Source: Rhexocercosporidium sp. MPI-PUGE-AT-0058
Lineage: Eukaryota; Ascomycota; Leotiomycetes; Helotiales
DNA length: 64,000 nucleotides
Direction of reading: 5' to 3'
Assembly: GCA_020746875.1 (NCBI GenBank)
Contig: JAGTJL010000008.1
Span: forward strand, 1,798,001-1,862,000
Both the position numbers and the translations under genes were made by a program. Under the pieces are notes generated by a model. It was not told the origin of the DNA. It searched no databases and saw only the letters and a list, made by a program, of their open reading frames with translations. This document shows, one piece after another, positions 12,861 through 23,699 of this stretch (positions are counted from its first letter, which is position 1; every line of letters begins with the position of its first letter).

Positions 12861-13055
12861 ACTATCCCCTTCTTAGCCTAGCGTAGTCTTTACGCTTAAA
12901 TAACTTAAGGAAATATTATATATACTTTACGGCCATTTTCTCTTTTTATTATAACCGAATAAGTATATATTAAAGAAAAAGATATAATACTTTTTTTAAA
13001 AAAAAAAGAATAATTTACTTTATTTTATAGAATCGAAAAGAACGGTTTCGAGACG

Positions 13056-13496
13056 ATGCCTTATACGTTTTATACTTAAAATAATAAAACGTATATAATA
13101 TCCTCCGAGTCGAGTCGTTACTCGGAGTGTGCTAAAGTTAATAAAAGGTATAATATCGAGATGCCCTCGATCGGGAGTTAAGATACTCTTAAAAAGGTAG
13201 AGGAAAAGCTAGACGAAGAGGAGGCGTAGACACGTCGCGTCTTATAAAAGGCCGCGGCTCGCTTAAACCGTTTATCTCGTTAATAAAAGTTTTTAAAAAA
13301 GCGAGGAATTAAAATACTTTATCGCGGTCTTAAAAGTATAAATAAGTTAAAAGAAGTAGAGGCGTAAAAGGTTATAAAGAAAGAGAAATAAGAGGTCTCC
13401 GCTACTCGCCCGCTTATCCCGCCATTTGCCGTCGACTCCGCCGAATTCCCTTTAGTCGAGCAAGTCTTACTTAACTTTACGGATTCGGCCTTTTAA
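13056..13496 (+). pseudogene. Antisense accessory ORF of element B, CxxC-type and KFLKKRG motifs
   Basis: On the strand opposite to B pol, between the polypurine tract/3' LTR and the integrase end, one frame runs from an ATG to TAA over 147 codons. Only CAA/CAG-to-stop type interruptions (TAA, TAG) break it. It shows ESSRYSECAKVNKRYNIE near the start, a likely C-x2-C..C metal site with two Cys now Tyr. An acidic Glu-rich stretch follows, then KFLKKRGIK..YRGLKSI near codons 85-105. Similar 'FLRxRGxEMLRRGL' proteins are, from memory, common beside fungal retroelements. It looks like a real gene damaged by RIP. Its function is unknown to me. Confidence 0.6.
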
Positions 13497-13599
13497 GTAA
13501 ATTTAAGTTTTATAAATAAAACCTTTAAAATTACTTAAGGTAATAAAGGTTAAACTTAAGTTCTTAAGTGTTTTCGAATTATAAATATCCTTTTTATTT

Positions 13600-16500
13600 A
13601 ATTAAATACTTAACGACGCCGTGAAAATATTAATAATTTAAAATAGTTTTAATATTATATTTAGCGTTTAAGTTTGCCGGTTATACTTTTATAATAAGAG
13701 TTAATAATACTCTTAACGGTATTAGTTCGAGGAGTAATATATAAAATATTAAGTAGATGTTTATAGTTTTTAGGAGTATTAATTAATAATTAATTAGTCT
13801 TTTGACTTTCGCAATTTTAAATAGTCTTAGCTTTTTGTGATTTAATTTGTTACTTAGTCGTTTAGTCGTAATATTCTTTTTAAATAAGTAAACCTTATCC
13901 CTTTCTTTTAGCGTTAGTCTTATGTTACGCTTTTTATTATAATAAATAGTTGATTTTTATATAATAAATAAAATATCCGTTAATAATTCGTTATATAACT
14001 ACTTAAGCTTATTTCTTTATAATATGGCTTTATATACGGTCCCTTAACTTGTAATTAATGTATTATATGCCGTTAGGTTATACTCGTAATTCGCATAAAA
14101 CGGCGATACTTTAATAGTCTTTTAATTTACGTTATTATATATAAACTAAGCGGTTAAGAGTAATTAAATCTAGTCGTCTTATTTATAATTTATATAACAC
14201 CGAAGATAAGTTTTTATTATTTAATTAATTCGTTTTATTTAATTATTAATTTAAGAATAAAATGCCGTTAATATCTTTTATTTTATTTTTAAAAATAATA
14301 TTAATGTTTTCTAAAACTTCGAGGTAAAGAGCTTATTTTTATTTAAGATAACTTCGTTTAATATTCCGTAATTTACGAAAATCATTTAAAGGAATACCTA
14401 CGCTATTGTCGGCGCGTCTTATATATTTAATATTAATATTATATACGCGTACTTTATCGTTTTATTTATTATTACGTAAATAAAATCGTAAATAATCTCG
14501 GTAATTAAATCTCTTAAGGGTAGTAGTTCGACCACGAAGTTTAAAGTAATTGACTTTTATAAGCGTGGCGGTGTCGTTAGTAACTTTATAAGCTTATATA
14601 GTATATAATGATTTGCTTTATTTTATATATATATATTATACGACAAGACCACGTCCTTAATTACTTTTCTTATTCTTAAGAAGTAGTATTTCTTAAAGAG
14701 CCTTAATAATGTCTTAGCTATCCTTTAATATTTATAAGCCGATAGCCCGTGTTACTCTTTAACGAAGTCTATTTTATTCCGAGTAAGGACATAAACTCGT
14801 TTTTAATAAAAAAAAGCTTTAGTATTAATAAAGAAAAAGCCTTTACTTAACTGCTTTTTTTATTTAGTTATTACCGGGTCGTTAACGTAGCCCTTCCAGA
14901 TTTTCTTAAAGACTTAGCTTATTATTATTAATTATTTATAATTAATTATTAATAAGTCACTATCTTTTTTTAATACGGTATACGACTTATGTATTTTATT
15001 TATAAAATATTCTAGTTTTTTATTAAGAGCGTCGGCCTTAACGTTTTCCGTTCTCTTAATATATAAAAATCGAAGTTTAATTATAAAAAGTGTTTTATAT
15101 TATCGAACTTATTATTAGTTTAGTTTTTTAATAATTATAAAATAAATAAGATTTTTATAATCTATTAAAATTCGTACCTCGTAAGGCGACCCTTTAAGGT
15201 AGACCTTTTATTCGCGTATTACGTTTACAGCTCTTAATAATTCTTTATTATAAATGTCGTAATTAAATTCTACTAATAAAAGTTTTCGTAAATAATATAT
15301 AATTAATTATTATTTGCCGTCCTCGCCCGGTTAACTTAATACGGCCTTAATAATATAGTCGGAGGCGTTTATTTTTATTATAATTTCCTTATTTAAATTA
15401 AAGGACATAAAGACTAATTCTTTAATAAAGGCTTCTTTAAGGTCTCGAAAGGCCGCTTTTACTTTATCGTTTTAGTCGAAGCTTTTGTCTTTATATATTA
15501 ACTCCGTAAGTAGTGCGGCGATCTTCGAGTAGTTTCAAATAAATCGTTAATAAAAGTTAGCAAATCCTAAGAAAGATTATACTTTCTTAACATTTATAGG
15601 CTTAACTTATTTAACGACTGCCTTAACCTTTTAGGGGTTTATAGCTAGTCTTATAGTAATTATTACGTAACTTAAGAAAGTGACCTCTTTTTTATAAAAA
15701 TAATACTTCTTGGGTTTTAAAAGCATTAAGGCGGCCTCTAGCTTTTTTAATATTATTATAACGTTTTTTACGTATTATTCCTTTATTTTAAAGTAAATTA
15801 AAATGTCGTTTAAATAATATATATATATTACGTTTAAATATTACCGTAAAATATTATTAATTAAACGTTAAAATGTAGTAGACGCGTTAATTAATTTAAA
15901 GGATATAACCGTATACTTATAATAACCGAAACGTATATAAAATATTGTTTTTTCCTCTTCTTCTTCCGCTATCTTTACGAGGTTATACGCGCTTCGTAAG
16001 TTTAGTTAAGTAAAGATTTTAGCGCCGCTAAGCTTATTACGTAACTCCTTAGCTAAAGGTAATACGTAATAATCTTTTTTTATAGCCTTATTTAATCGAC
16101 GGTAGTCGATATATACTCTTTGTCCGCCGTCCTTTTTCGGTGCGAAGAAGACGTTACTCCCTTAAGGGGATTTAAACTCTTAAATAAATCCTTTCGCTAG
16201 GTTTTTATTAATATATTTCTTAATCGTTATTAAGTCCGTAATTAAATATTCTCGTAATAATTAAAATATCGACTTCGTGCCTTTAACTAACTCGATTTAA
16301 TAATCGTAGTCCTAAGGTTTAGGTAAGGCGCTACTGCTTAATTCCTTTTTAAATAATGCCTTAAACCGTTTATATTCTGACAATATGTCGTCAGGAGTCG
16401 TTACCTTGTCCCCTAGCTCTTCCTTAGAAGTTGCGTTTAATCCTCTCAAGCCTTTTATTAATTTTCTGTCTTAAAAACAGCCCTTATAGTTATTAAATTC

Positions 16501-18500
16501 TAGCTTTTGCGTTTTTTAATTAATCTTAAGGTTATGGAATTACATTTATAATAGTCTTAAGATAATATTATGTCTCTTAATCCTAATTATATTAAATTAA
16601 ATATATTTAAAGTGTCCGCCGATTTCTATATGTAATAGCTTTATCTACACATCGATCAGGCCGTTCGCGGCAAGTCCTCCGTCGGCGAATACTAATTAAT
16701 ACTTGTCTTTTTTAATTTCGATAGGCAGGAAATACTAAATCGTAATAATAAAAAATATAAACTTCTCTTACGCTCCCGAATCTATTATAGCCCGTAGTTT
16801 TACTCCTCGAATGTCGACGTCGAAGGTTAAGTGATTCCCTTTTCTTATGGCTGCGAGCGTACGTAAGTTTATTCTTTTAACGTAAACTTTTTTAATTAAT
16901 ATGTTTTCCTATTGCCGATTCTCTAGATCCTTATATAAGATGCGGTATAATTAATACGTCTTTAGCTTTACGAAAAGTTTAAAAAGTCTTTCGTAATAAG
17001 TTTTTAGGTCGTTTCGAGAGTTGACTTATATTTTATTTCGTAGTGTTTTTATAATAACCTTTTATACGTCTCTTACGTTTATTTACGTCGCCGTTTGCCG
17101 GAACGGTATCTCGTCGACTAGGATTAGCTAAACGTAAGTTCGAAAGACGCTATTCTCGACGTCCGCTGTTCTTTAAGTAATACGTAAGTTGCTTTGAAAA
17201 ACTACTTTATACTTTTCGTTTTACTGCGGCCCTCCGTGTGGGACGACCCCTGGCTCGACATAAGTGACTCTTATATTAACGTTTATTTAATATTTAATAT
17301 TAAAAGTCTCTTAAGTAAAATGTTCCTCCCGCTACGTGACTCGCCAAACCTCACGTTTTTAAGGTTTAGAAAATGCTAGTTTTAGTGATATGGCGCTGCC
17401 TTAATACTATAAGTCCTCGCTCCTCTCGATATTAGTTATGTCCTCCGGGCTTTATGCCTTACGTGTGGTTTTAAATACCCGTTATTAAACGTAATACTTG
17501 TCTTATTAAGTCCAGTCGCTGGACTCAGGTCTTATTATATATTAATAAATATAATTATTATCCGTTTTACTTTATTTACTGTCTCTTTTACTGCCGTTAA
17601 CCTTAATTTAATTATTAATATAATTAGCGTTAAGCTCGTTTATTATTATATAACGGTAAGTGGCGCTAATTTAAACTTTTTTTTAATAAGAGGGGAAGCG
17701 GCACGCCGGTAGTGTCGTAAGCCTCTCGCCTTATAAAGTTAAATTATTTCTTTTTAATGCTTTTTTTGCGGTACGAGCTTATTATATGTTCTAAAAGGCC
17801 ATATTTATAATATAGCTTTTTATTACGCCGTTCGTTTATGACTTCCTTCGATAGTCCCCTTTATCGTGCCTTGCCCTTTTCCTTTTTATAAGTGGCGTCG
17901 TACTTTATAAGATTTGACTATTAATTGTCCTTAGGGTTGTCTTATCGTCGGCGTCCCTCGTTTTGTCGGTGGCTAGACTGCTTCTGGCTCCCTTTTACGT
18001 ACGTCTATTATTCGCGTTTAAACTCGTGCAGTCGATTGTCAATTCGAACGGTTTATTTAATAAAGGTAAGAATGTCTCGTACTTAAGGATCGATCTAGGT
18101 AAGTTTTAGTCGGATGTAATCCTTAAGCCCTCGTCAATAGTAATTAATAAGTGATTAAGAGTTTTAACTAGTCTTATTAGCGTGCTTTTAGAATTCCGTA
18201 GCGTAAGCCACTATATTATTAACTTATTTTAAGCCGTATAAATAAGTCTTTGCCGTCTTAATCTCATTAATATCGCTAAATATCCGTTAAATTTCCTTTT
18301 TAAATCTTCGTTAAGTCTTAAATATAGTTTATATAACGAGTATAGCTTTATAAGTGTCTTTATTCTTAAAGTAGTCCCTAAGGAATGGCTCGATTTATTA
18401 CATGACTTCGCCTTTAAGATATAATACCGTTTAAAAAGCGTAGCTCTTATTAATAAGGAACTTGTCGTTATTAAAATATTAATAGAGTTTTATTTAAAAA
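13600..18500 (-). pseudogene. Gag-pol remains of gypsy element B
   Basis: Minus-strand translation gives a classic gypsy RT at about 15,450-16,130: RVYIDYRRLN, AKIFT.LNLRSAYNLV, then YYLNDILIYFK where YxDDILIYS is expected, and the SFLGFANFY motif that follows RT. Integrase lies to the left (about 14,000-14,950) and gag/protease to the right (about 16,400-18,400). Stops are dense and of RIP type. No frame longer than about 60 codons survives. Confidence 0.8.
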
Positions 18501-18766
18501 ATAAAAGTCTTTAAGTCCCTTTAGTTTCCTTAAAAGGTGTCGAAAAGCTTAACTTTTAAGGTTTTTTTAAGTTTATATATTAAGTAATCTTAAGCATTAG
18601 GTATTTCTTTGTCTTTACTTTCTTCGCGGTCCTTCCCCTTAAGGATAAGTACAGATGACGTAAGTATATTAATAATATTGCCTTATAGGCTAAGTACTTG
18701 GCCTTTAATTAAGGGGGTTAATATAATATACGTAAGTCGGTACTTTTAACGAAAAGGTACTTAAAG

Positions 18767-19260
18767 TATTACGGTTTATGTATTTATTCGGTGTAAATAT
18801 AATAGGTTATATTAATCTTAATAATTAAGAAATAAATATATTACGTATAATAAAATAAATAATAATTAATATAATTAAAATATTATTTTTAATTAAATAC
18901 AAAGCTCTTATTTAATAGTAAACGTATTAGTCTTTTATAAAACCTTTATATTATACGACCGCCAAGACTGCCAGGTCTTATTAGTCTTAAACCTTTAGAC
19001 CTTAGCGGTCTAGCGGTTTATTACGTAAGAAGGTCGCGTAATTTAAGGGCTTATTTGCCCTTTAATCGTTTATTAATAATAACATTTATATAATATATAA
19101 CTTATGAAATCCTAAGTATTAAGGTCTTTTAAAGAAATGCTTTTAAAAGTAATACTTTCTTAATATACTTCTCCTAAAACCCTTACCCTCTTAAGCCTAT
19201 GGTCCTAAGTATTACGCTGTCCCGGGGGCCAGTGTCACGGGACGCGGGGCGTTTGTAATA
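18767..19260 (-). repeat. 5' LTR of element B (right)
   Basis: The LTR is 494 bp and the partner of 6,015-6,508. Its plus-strand ends are TATTACGG and TTTGTAATA, meaning the terminal TG and CA have both become TA. The GC-rich end with CCCGGGGGCC (19,221-19,230) has escaped most mutation. It is followed by GCTTA, the altered target duplication. Confidence 0.9.
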
Positions 19261-19265
19261 GCTTA

Positions 19266-21227
19266 ATGGGCCGAGTTCTTTATAAATTTCCATTTTATAA
19301 TTATATATTATATTGAGATTATTAATACGCTAGCTAATACTTTATCTCGACGGGATTAAGACCTCACGGTCACGGAGACATAAAAGCGAGCTATTTGTAA
19401 TTAATAATTAATTTTAATCGACAAAATCGATTAAAAAGTCGCTAGTAATTTCTAGCTTTTTGCCAACGATTTTATAAACGCTTATATCGAGGTCGTAAAA
19501 ATAATACCCTTAATATTAATTAAAGCCTTAATCTTAAGAAATAAATTAAAGCCTAAGCCAGATGTAAGAGTATTAATAAACCTAAAGATCTTTATTATAA
19601 AAGAGCTTAACTTTAACTTTATAATAGCTTATAATATTACGAAATATAATGTTATTAGTTAAGTACTCTTAATTAATAAGTCCTCGCCTTTACTAAAGCT
19701 TTTTCGACGAAAAGCTAAGGAATAATTATTAAATTATAAGTTAGCAAACGATAAATTACTTTTTTAAAGACGCCTAAAAGTGCCCTTAAAACCGCCGGAG
19801 CTTTATACAATACTAATTTAATACGTATACTCTTAATTATTAATAATATATGTGGGGATCGGAAAGATAAAGGCATTATTAAGCTATAAATACTATTAAA
19901 ATAACCTTATTACGAACGTAGCTTAATACGTAATAAATTATAGTTGCTTTCGGCAAAAGGCTAAAGGAAATAAAACCCTTAGTTTTTTATACCCTTTATT
20001 AATCTTTACTCGGCCATATTAACACCTTATAATAGACTTTATAAAGTTATTATTAAATAAGTAAAGTTATAACTTCGCTATAGTTATTATTAACCGCTTA
20101 TTTAAGAAACCGGTTTTAATACTTTATAATAATATAATTACCGCTAAAGGCATAATTATTCTCTTCCTCGTTTATTAAACTTATTATTTTAATATGCCGG
20201 ATTTTATTATTTTAAACTAAAGGCTTTAATTTATTTCTTTTTTTTTTAAAAAAAGTATTATTATATTCTCGAAACTAAAGTAAAGCTTACGACGGCGTAT
20301 AACCCGAACGTCGACAGCTAAACGAAAGTAATAAATTAATATATTAAGTAATAGCTTTATCCCTTTTATTATTATTATTAAGATAATTAAAATGACCTTT
20401 TGCCGATTATAAATATCGCCTAATTAATACTATTACATAAATCCCTAGGCAACTTATCCCCTTTCCGATTACTTAACGGCGTTAAGCTACAGACTTTTTA
20501 AAATTTAATTAATTTAAAACCTCTGGCTACGATAATAAAAAAACTCAATTACAAAAAGGCTTTATAAGTAATAATATAAATAAAAGAGATTACGGAAATT
20601 ATATAATTATTTTTAAAAGATTAATAAGAAAAAATAAAGCGACTAACGAACCGGGGGCGACGCGCCGTTAATTAAGACGTTAGCGACTTAATATTAATCG
20701 ACACTTAAAATTAAAATATTAACCGACCTTTAAGAAAGCTTTTTAATAAGTAGTATAGCTTAATTAAAGTATTCGCAAAAGAAGGAAAAAGTTAAAAAGT
20801 TAAGCTCCCGAAAGACTAATAAATGTATCCCGTCTTTTACTTTTATTCGTTTTATAAATACGTTAACGACCCCTTATTTAAATAAATTAAAGTTACGCCG
20901 GCACTTATTTAATTATTATTTAAATAAAATAAGTAAGAAATTAAAGGAATTCTTGGCTTTAAGGTCATAAAGAATAAGCTATTTTATTATATTAAGTGGC
21001 TAGGCGTTAACGAGGACTTATAATAATATTCGTATTCGAATATTATAACCGTATTTTATATAATTAAGAATTTTTATTTTAATAATAAAGCGGCTAAAAA
21101 ACTTTTAAGAATATTATTTTAATAGTTAAAGGCATATAATATTAGTATCGACGATTATAACGAATTAAAAGATAATATAATTATAATTATAATTACGCGG
21201 ACGTAGTTTTTTAAGAGGAGAGAGTAA
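19266..21227 (+). pseudogene. Second half of A1 pol: RNase H end, integrase, chromodomain
   Basis: This resumes the A1 polyprotein exactly where element B interrupted it, as shown by colinearity with copy A3 (40,563-42,523). Integrase relics include LVVVDRL-like and YNPNVDS.TKVIN segments near 20,290-20,340, standing for the usual AYNPQTDGQTE. A chromodomain relic reads NKLFYYIKWLGVNEDL near 20,970-21,020. Stops are frequent. The chromodomain is the part that targets chromoviral integration to heterochromatin. Confidence 0.82.
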
Positions 21228-21305
21228 TATTACGATTTTATAAGCCTTATATTTTAATTAAGCGAGCTCGGCATCGCTTATAATATTGCCTTGGCATAAC
21301 AATTA
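21228..21305 (+). repeat. Truncated 3' LTR of A1
   Basis: This is the first 78 bases of the 255-bp A-family LTR, starting TATTACGATT. It stops abruptly where the D-family LTR begins at 21,306. The missing 177 bases do not appear elsewhere in the window in a position that would restore it. Confidence 0.8.
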
Positions 21306-21689
21306 TGAAAAGAAGAGATTTGGTGTGAATGATGATTCTATTACTTCGGGGGAAATTAGGTTTATATAACTACTTTTAGGCGCCAAGCTATTTAGCTCTC
21401 GCATCGGTTATTAGCTTTATATTGAAACTAGCTTTGTATCAAGACTAGCTTTATATTACCAGAGCTTCCGAGGTTTAAAACACGGAAGCTTAAGGCTTAA
21501 TGAAGCTACTGTTTTAGCCCTGAATAACCTTTTACTGGAAGCTTAAAGCTTCCGAGGTCTAAAGCACGGAAGCCGAGGCTTTATGCGAAGCCGGAGCTTT
21601 ATGCAAAGGTAGTTGAGTTATGGAAAGGTATGCTTAATATAATCTTATATTATTAAGCGAGTTTAGCCGAGGCTTAATATAATCTTATA
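21306..21689 (-). repeat. D-family copia-type LTR, copy D1
   Basis: This block of about 384 bp starts TGAAAAGAAGAG and ends ATCTTATA. It is matched by 43,621-43,959. On the minus strand the ends read TATAAGAT...CTTTTCA, that is TG...CA with the first G mutated. D1 contains an extra internal segment with duplicated CTTCCGAGGT...CACGGAAGC arms that D2 lacks. No target duplication is visible, so it may be a solo or rearranged LTR. Confidence 0.7.
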
Positions 21690-21699
21690 TATATCTGGC

Positions 21700-23423
21700 A
21701 TTTAACTTTTTAATCTATAGTTCTTATTATATATATTAAGAGTTTCCTTAGCATTCTCGAGATTTAAATATATTAAAAGCCAGATATTATAATCTTCTAG
21801 GAAATCTTTCTATTTAATTAAATATTTCCTAATCTTACTTCTTTTATTTTATTTATAATTAAAAATGCTTTTAACCTCCTATTCCTAAAAATCATTTTCT
21901 TCGCTTAACTCCAGAAGCTCACCGAATAAGTAATCATTTAATTACTTATTAGCCTATGCCACATATTCTTCCAGCAAGGATACATAAAATATTAAATAAA
22001 GCTTTTTATATAAGCTTAACAGCTTCAAAGTATATGCCGCATTACCTACGCACTTAATAATCTAAAATAAGCCAATATATTTTGGCGATAGCTTTCCAGT
22101 CTTTAATTAAATATTCTTAATATTAAACATTACTTATTATTTTAACTAGAAATATTTATTCAAATGCCGGGCATTATAATAGCCTTCCCGACTCTATTAC
22201 GCACAATCCCAAACTTTCGCAAATTTAACTTATTTATTATTTAATAACTTAATTCTGTCTTAAGCAGCTAGTACTTCTCCTCCTTAAACACTATTCTTAG
22301 AATTCCATAGCATTACCGACTTATAATTATAATAAACTTAAAATGAAAATATCTAAAGCGTTTAATAAAAGGAATTATTATAAATAAACTTAATAAAAGC
22401 CAGTTTCCTTACTTAGTTTTTCTATAATATTCCGCAAAAGGCGCGAAAGTATATCTCCAGATTTTAATTTTATCTCTTTATTTATCCGTCCGTTTAAAGA
22501 TAATATATAAAGCTTAGCCTTTATTTAATATATATATAAAAGTAAAGAATAGACTAGAATTTATTAATAAATACTATACCTTTATTAAATACAATGCCCT
22601 AAGGTACGCCAAAAAGAAAAAACACTCTCTCGAATAGCAGTTCTACAAGTTCGGGAGCATTAATCGTTTTGCGATATATTAAGTACTAGGCTATCTTCGA
22701 ATATTAGTCAACAACTACTAGTATGTAATTAAAATCTAGGCCACTAAATAAGTCTCTATAAGACGGCAACCCTATAATAAAATTCATTAAAATCTTAAAC
22801 TAAGGCCGCGAAGGCCTTAGGAGACTTATTAAAAGTCTATATAACGTATGTCGTTTTAATTTAATTCTTTAATAAACATTACATTCTTTAATATATATTT
22901 TAATATTGTCTTCTATTTTATCCTAGAAGTAGGTTCTGCGGAAGAGTTACGAAGTCTTTATAATACTATAATACCCTATTAATAAGTTATTATAATAAAG
23001 TTTTATAATTTCTATTCTTAATATTAAATCATTTAAAATATAAGCTTTAAAATCTCATTAAAGAAGTCCTAATGCATTCAAGTTTTATCTCTAATTTAGC
23101 TAAGATTTAAGTTTACTTATTATATTAATTATACTTTTATAGTTTTCATTATTACGTTAAGCGAAAATAATCAAGTCCCGTAGCGGCTTCGTTAATAGGG
23201 CTAGAGCTATTTGACTTCTAATTATTACTTTTATTTATAATATTAAAATAAAATATTTGCAATTATTAATTCCTATAATAAGCGGCCAGCTTTCGTTCTT
23301 TATATATAATAATATATTCACGGATAAAGCTATCATCTTAGGTATAATATCCAGAGGACTGGGTTTTACATACTCAGCTTCCAGAATTCTTTTCTGAGTA
23401 ACTCGTTCTGGTTCTATTAACAC
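21700..23423 (-). pseudogene. Integrase and C-terminal part of element C
   Basis: The minus-strand frame starts with LIEPERVTQKRILEAEYV at 23,423 and stays open for about 60 codons. It continues as a decayed integrase and ends with a typical gypsy C-terminal motif near 22,000-22,100 (KLSPKYIGLF..IKCVGNAAYTL). In the family this motif lies between integrase core and chromodomain. Stops are of RIP type. Confidence 0.75.
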
Positions 23424-23425
23424 CG

Positions 23426-23680
23426 TGTTACGGCTTGCTAAAGGTTAATACGGTGCAAGAGATAACTTTATATTTGGACTTAAAGCTACGCTCAGAATTA
23501 AAAAGAAAAGACAAAGAGAAAAGGAGAGCTTTTTATAAGAAGAAGCTTTAATATAAATACACAAAGGGTCCCCCTAGCCTTTCCCGATTAGGCCTAGCGC
23601 CATAGTTGCTATACTAAGGCAATGCTACGAGTAATGCCGAGCTCGCTCAGTTAGAATACGAGGCTTAAGGAATTATAATA
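23426..23680 (-). repeat. 3' LTR of A2 (left)
   Basis: The LTR is 255 bp, from TGTTACGGCT to GAATTATAATA on the plus strand, the reverse complement of the A1 5' LTR. It is preceded by the CACCG duplication. Confidence 0.92.
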
Positions 23681-23699
23681 TTACTCTTCCTCTTCCGAA

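Larger units (their letters stand above)
6015..19260 (-). mobile_element. Ty3/gypsy element B inserted in A1, itself split by copia E
   Basis: B is bounded by two direct LTRs of 494 bp (6,015-6,508 and 18,767-19,260). Its pol reads on the minus strand, so the right LTR is the 5' one. The flanking 5-mers are GCTCG (6,010-6,014) and GCTTA (19,261-19,265). They differ by two transitions, and the undisturbed site in copy A3 also reads GCTTA (40,558-40,562). They are therefore a RIP-altered target duplication. A polypurine tract (AAGAAGGGG on the minus strand, at 12,866-12,874) abuts the left LTR once E is removed. Without E, B is about 6.9 kb. Confidence 0.9.
1735..21305 (+). mobile_element. Ty3/gypsy chromovirus, copy A1, split by element B
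   Basis: A1 is a plus-strand LTR retrotransposon with a 5' LTR (1,735-1,989), gag-pol remains (about 2,200-6,014 and 19,266-21,227) and the first 78 bases of a 3' LTR (21,228-21,305). Element B sits inside it. Domain order is gag with a decayed CCHC knuckle (near 3,520-3,570), protease region, reverse transcriptase (about 5,030-5,600), RNase H, integrase (about 19,990-20,400) and a chromodomain (about 20,950-21,060). This order defines chromoviral Ty3/gypsy elements. Without B it would be about 6.3 kb, close to the 6.7 kb of intact copy A2. It is riddled with TAA/TAG stops and cannot encode protein. Confidence 0.9.

Noticed and set aside
17194..17379. 61-codon plus-strand frame
   Set aside because: It is a chance frame within gag/protease relics of element B, whose pol is on the other strand.
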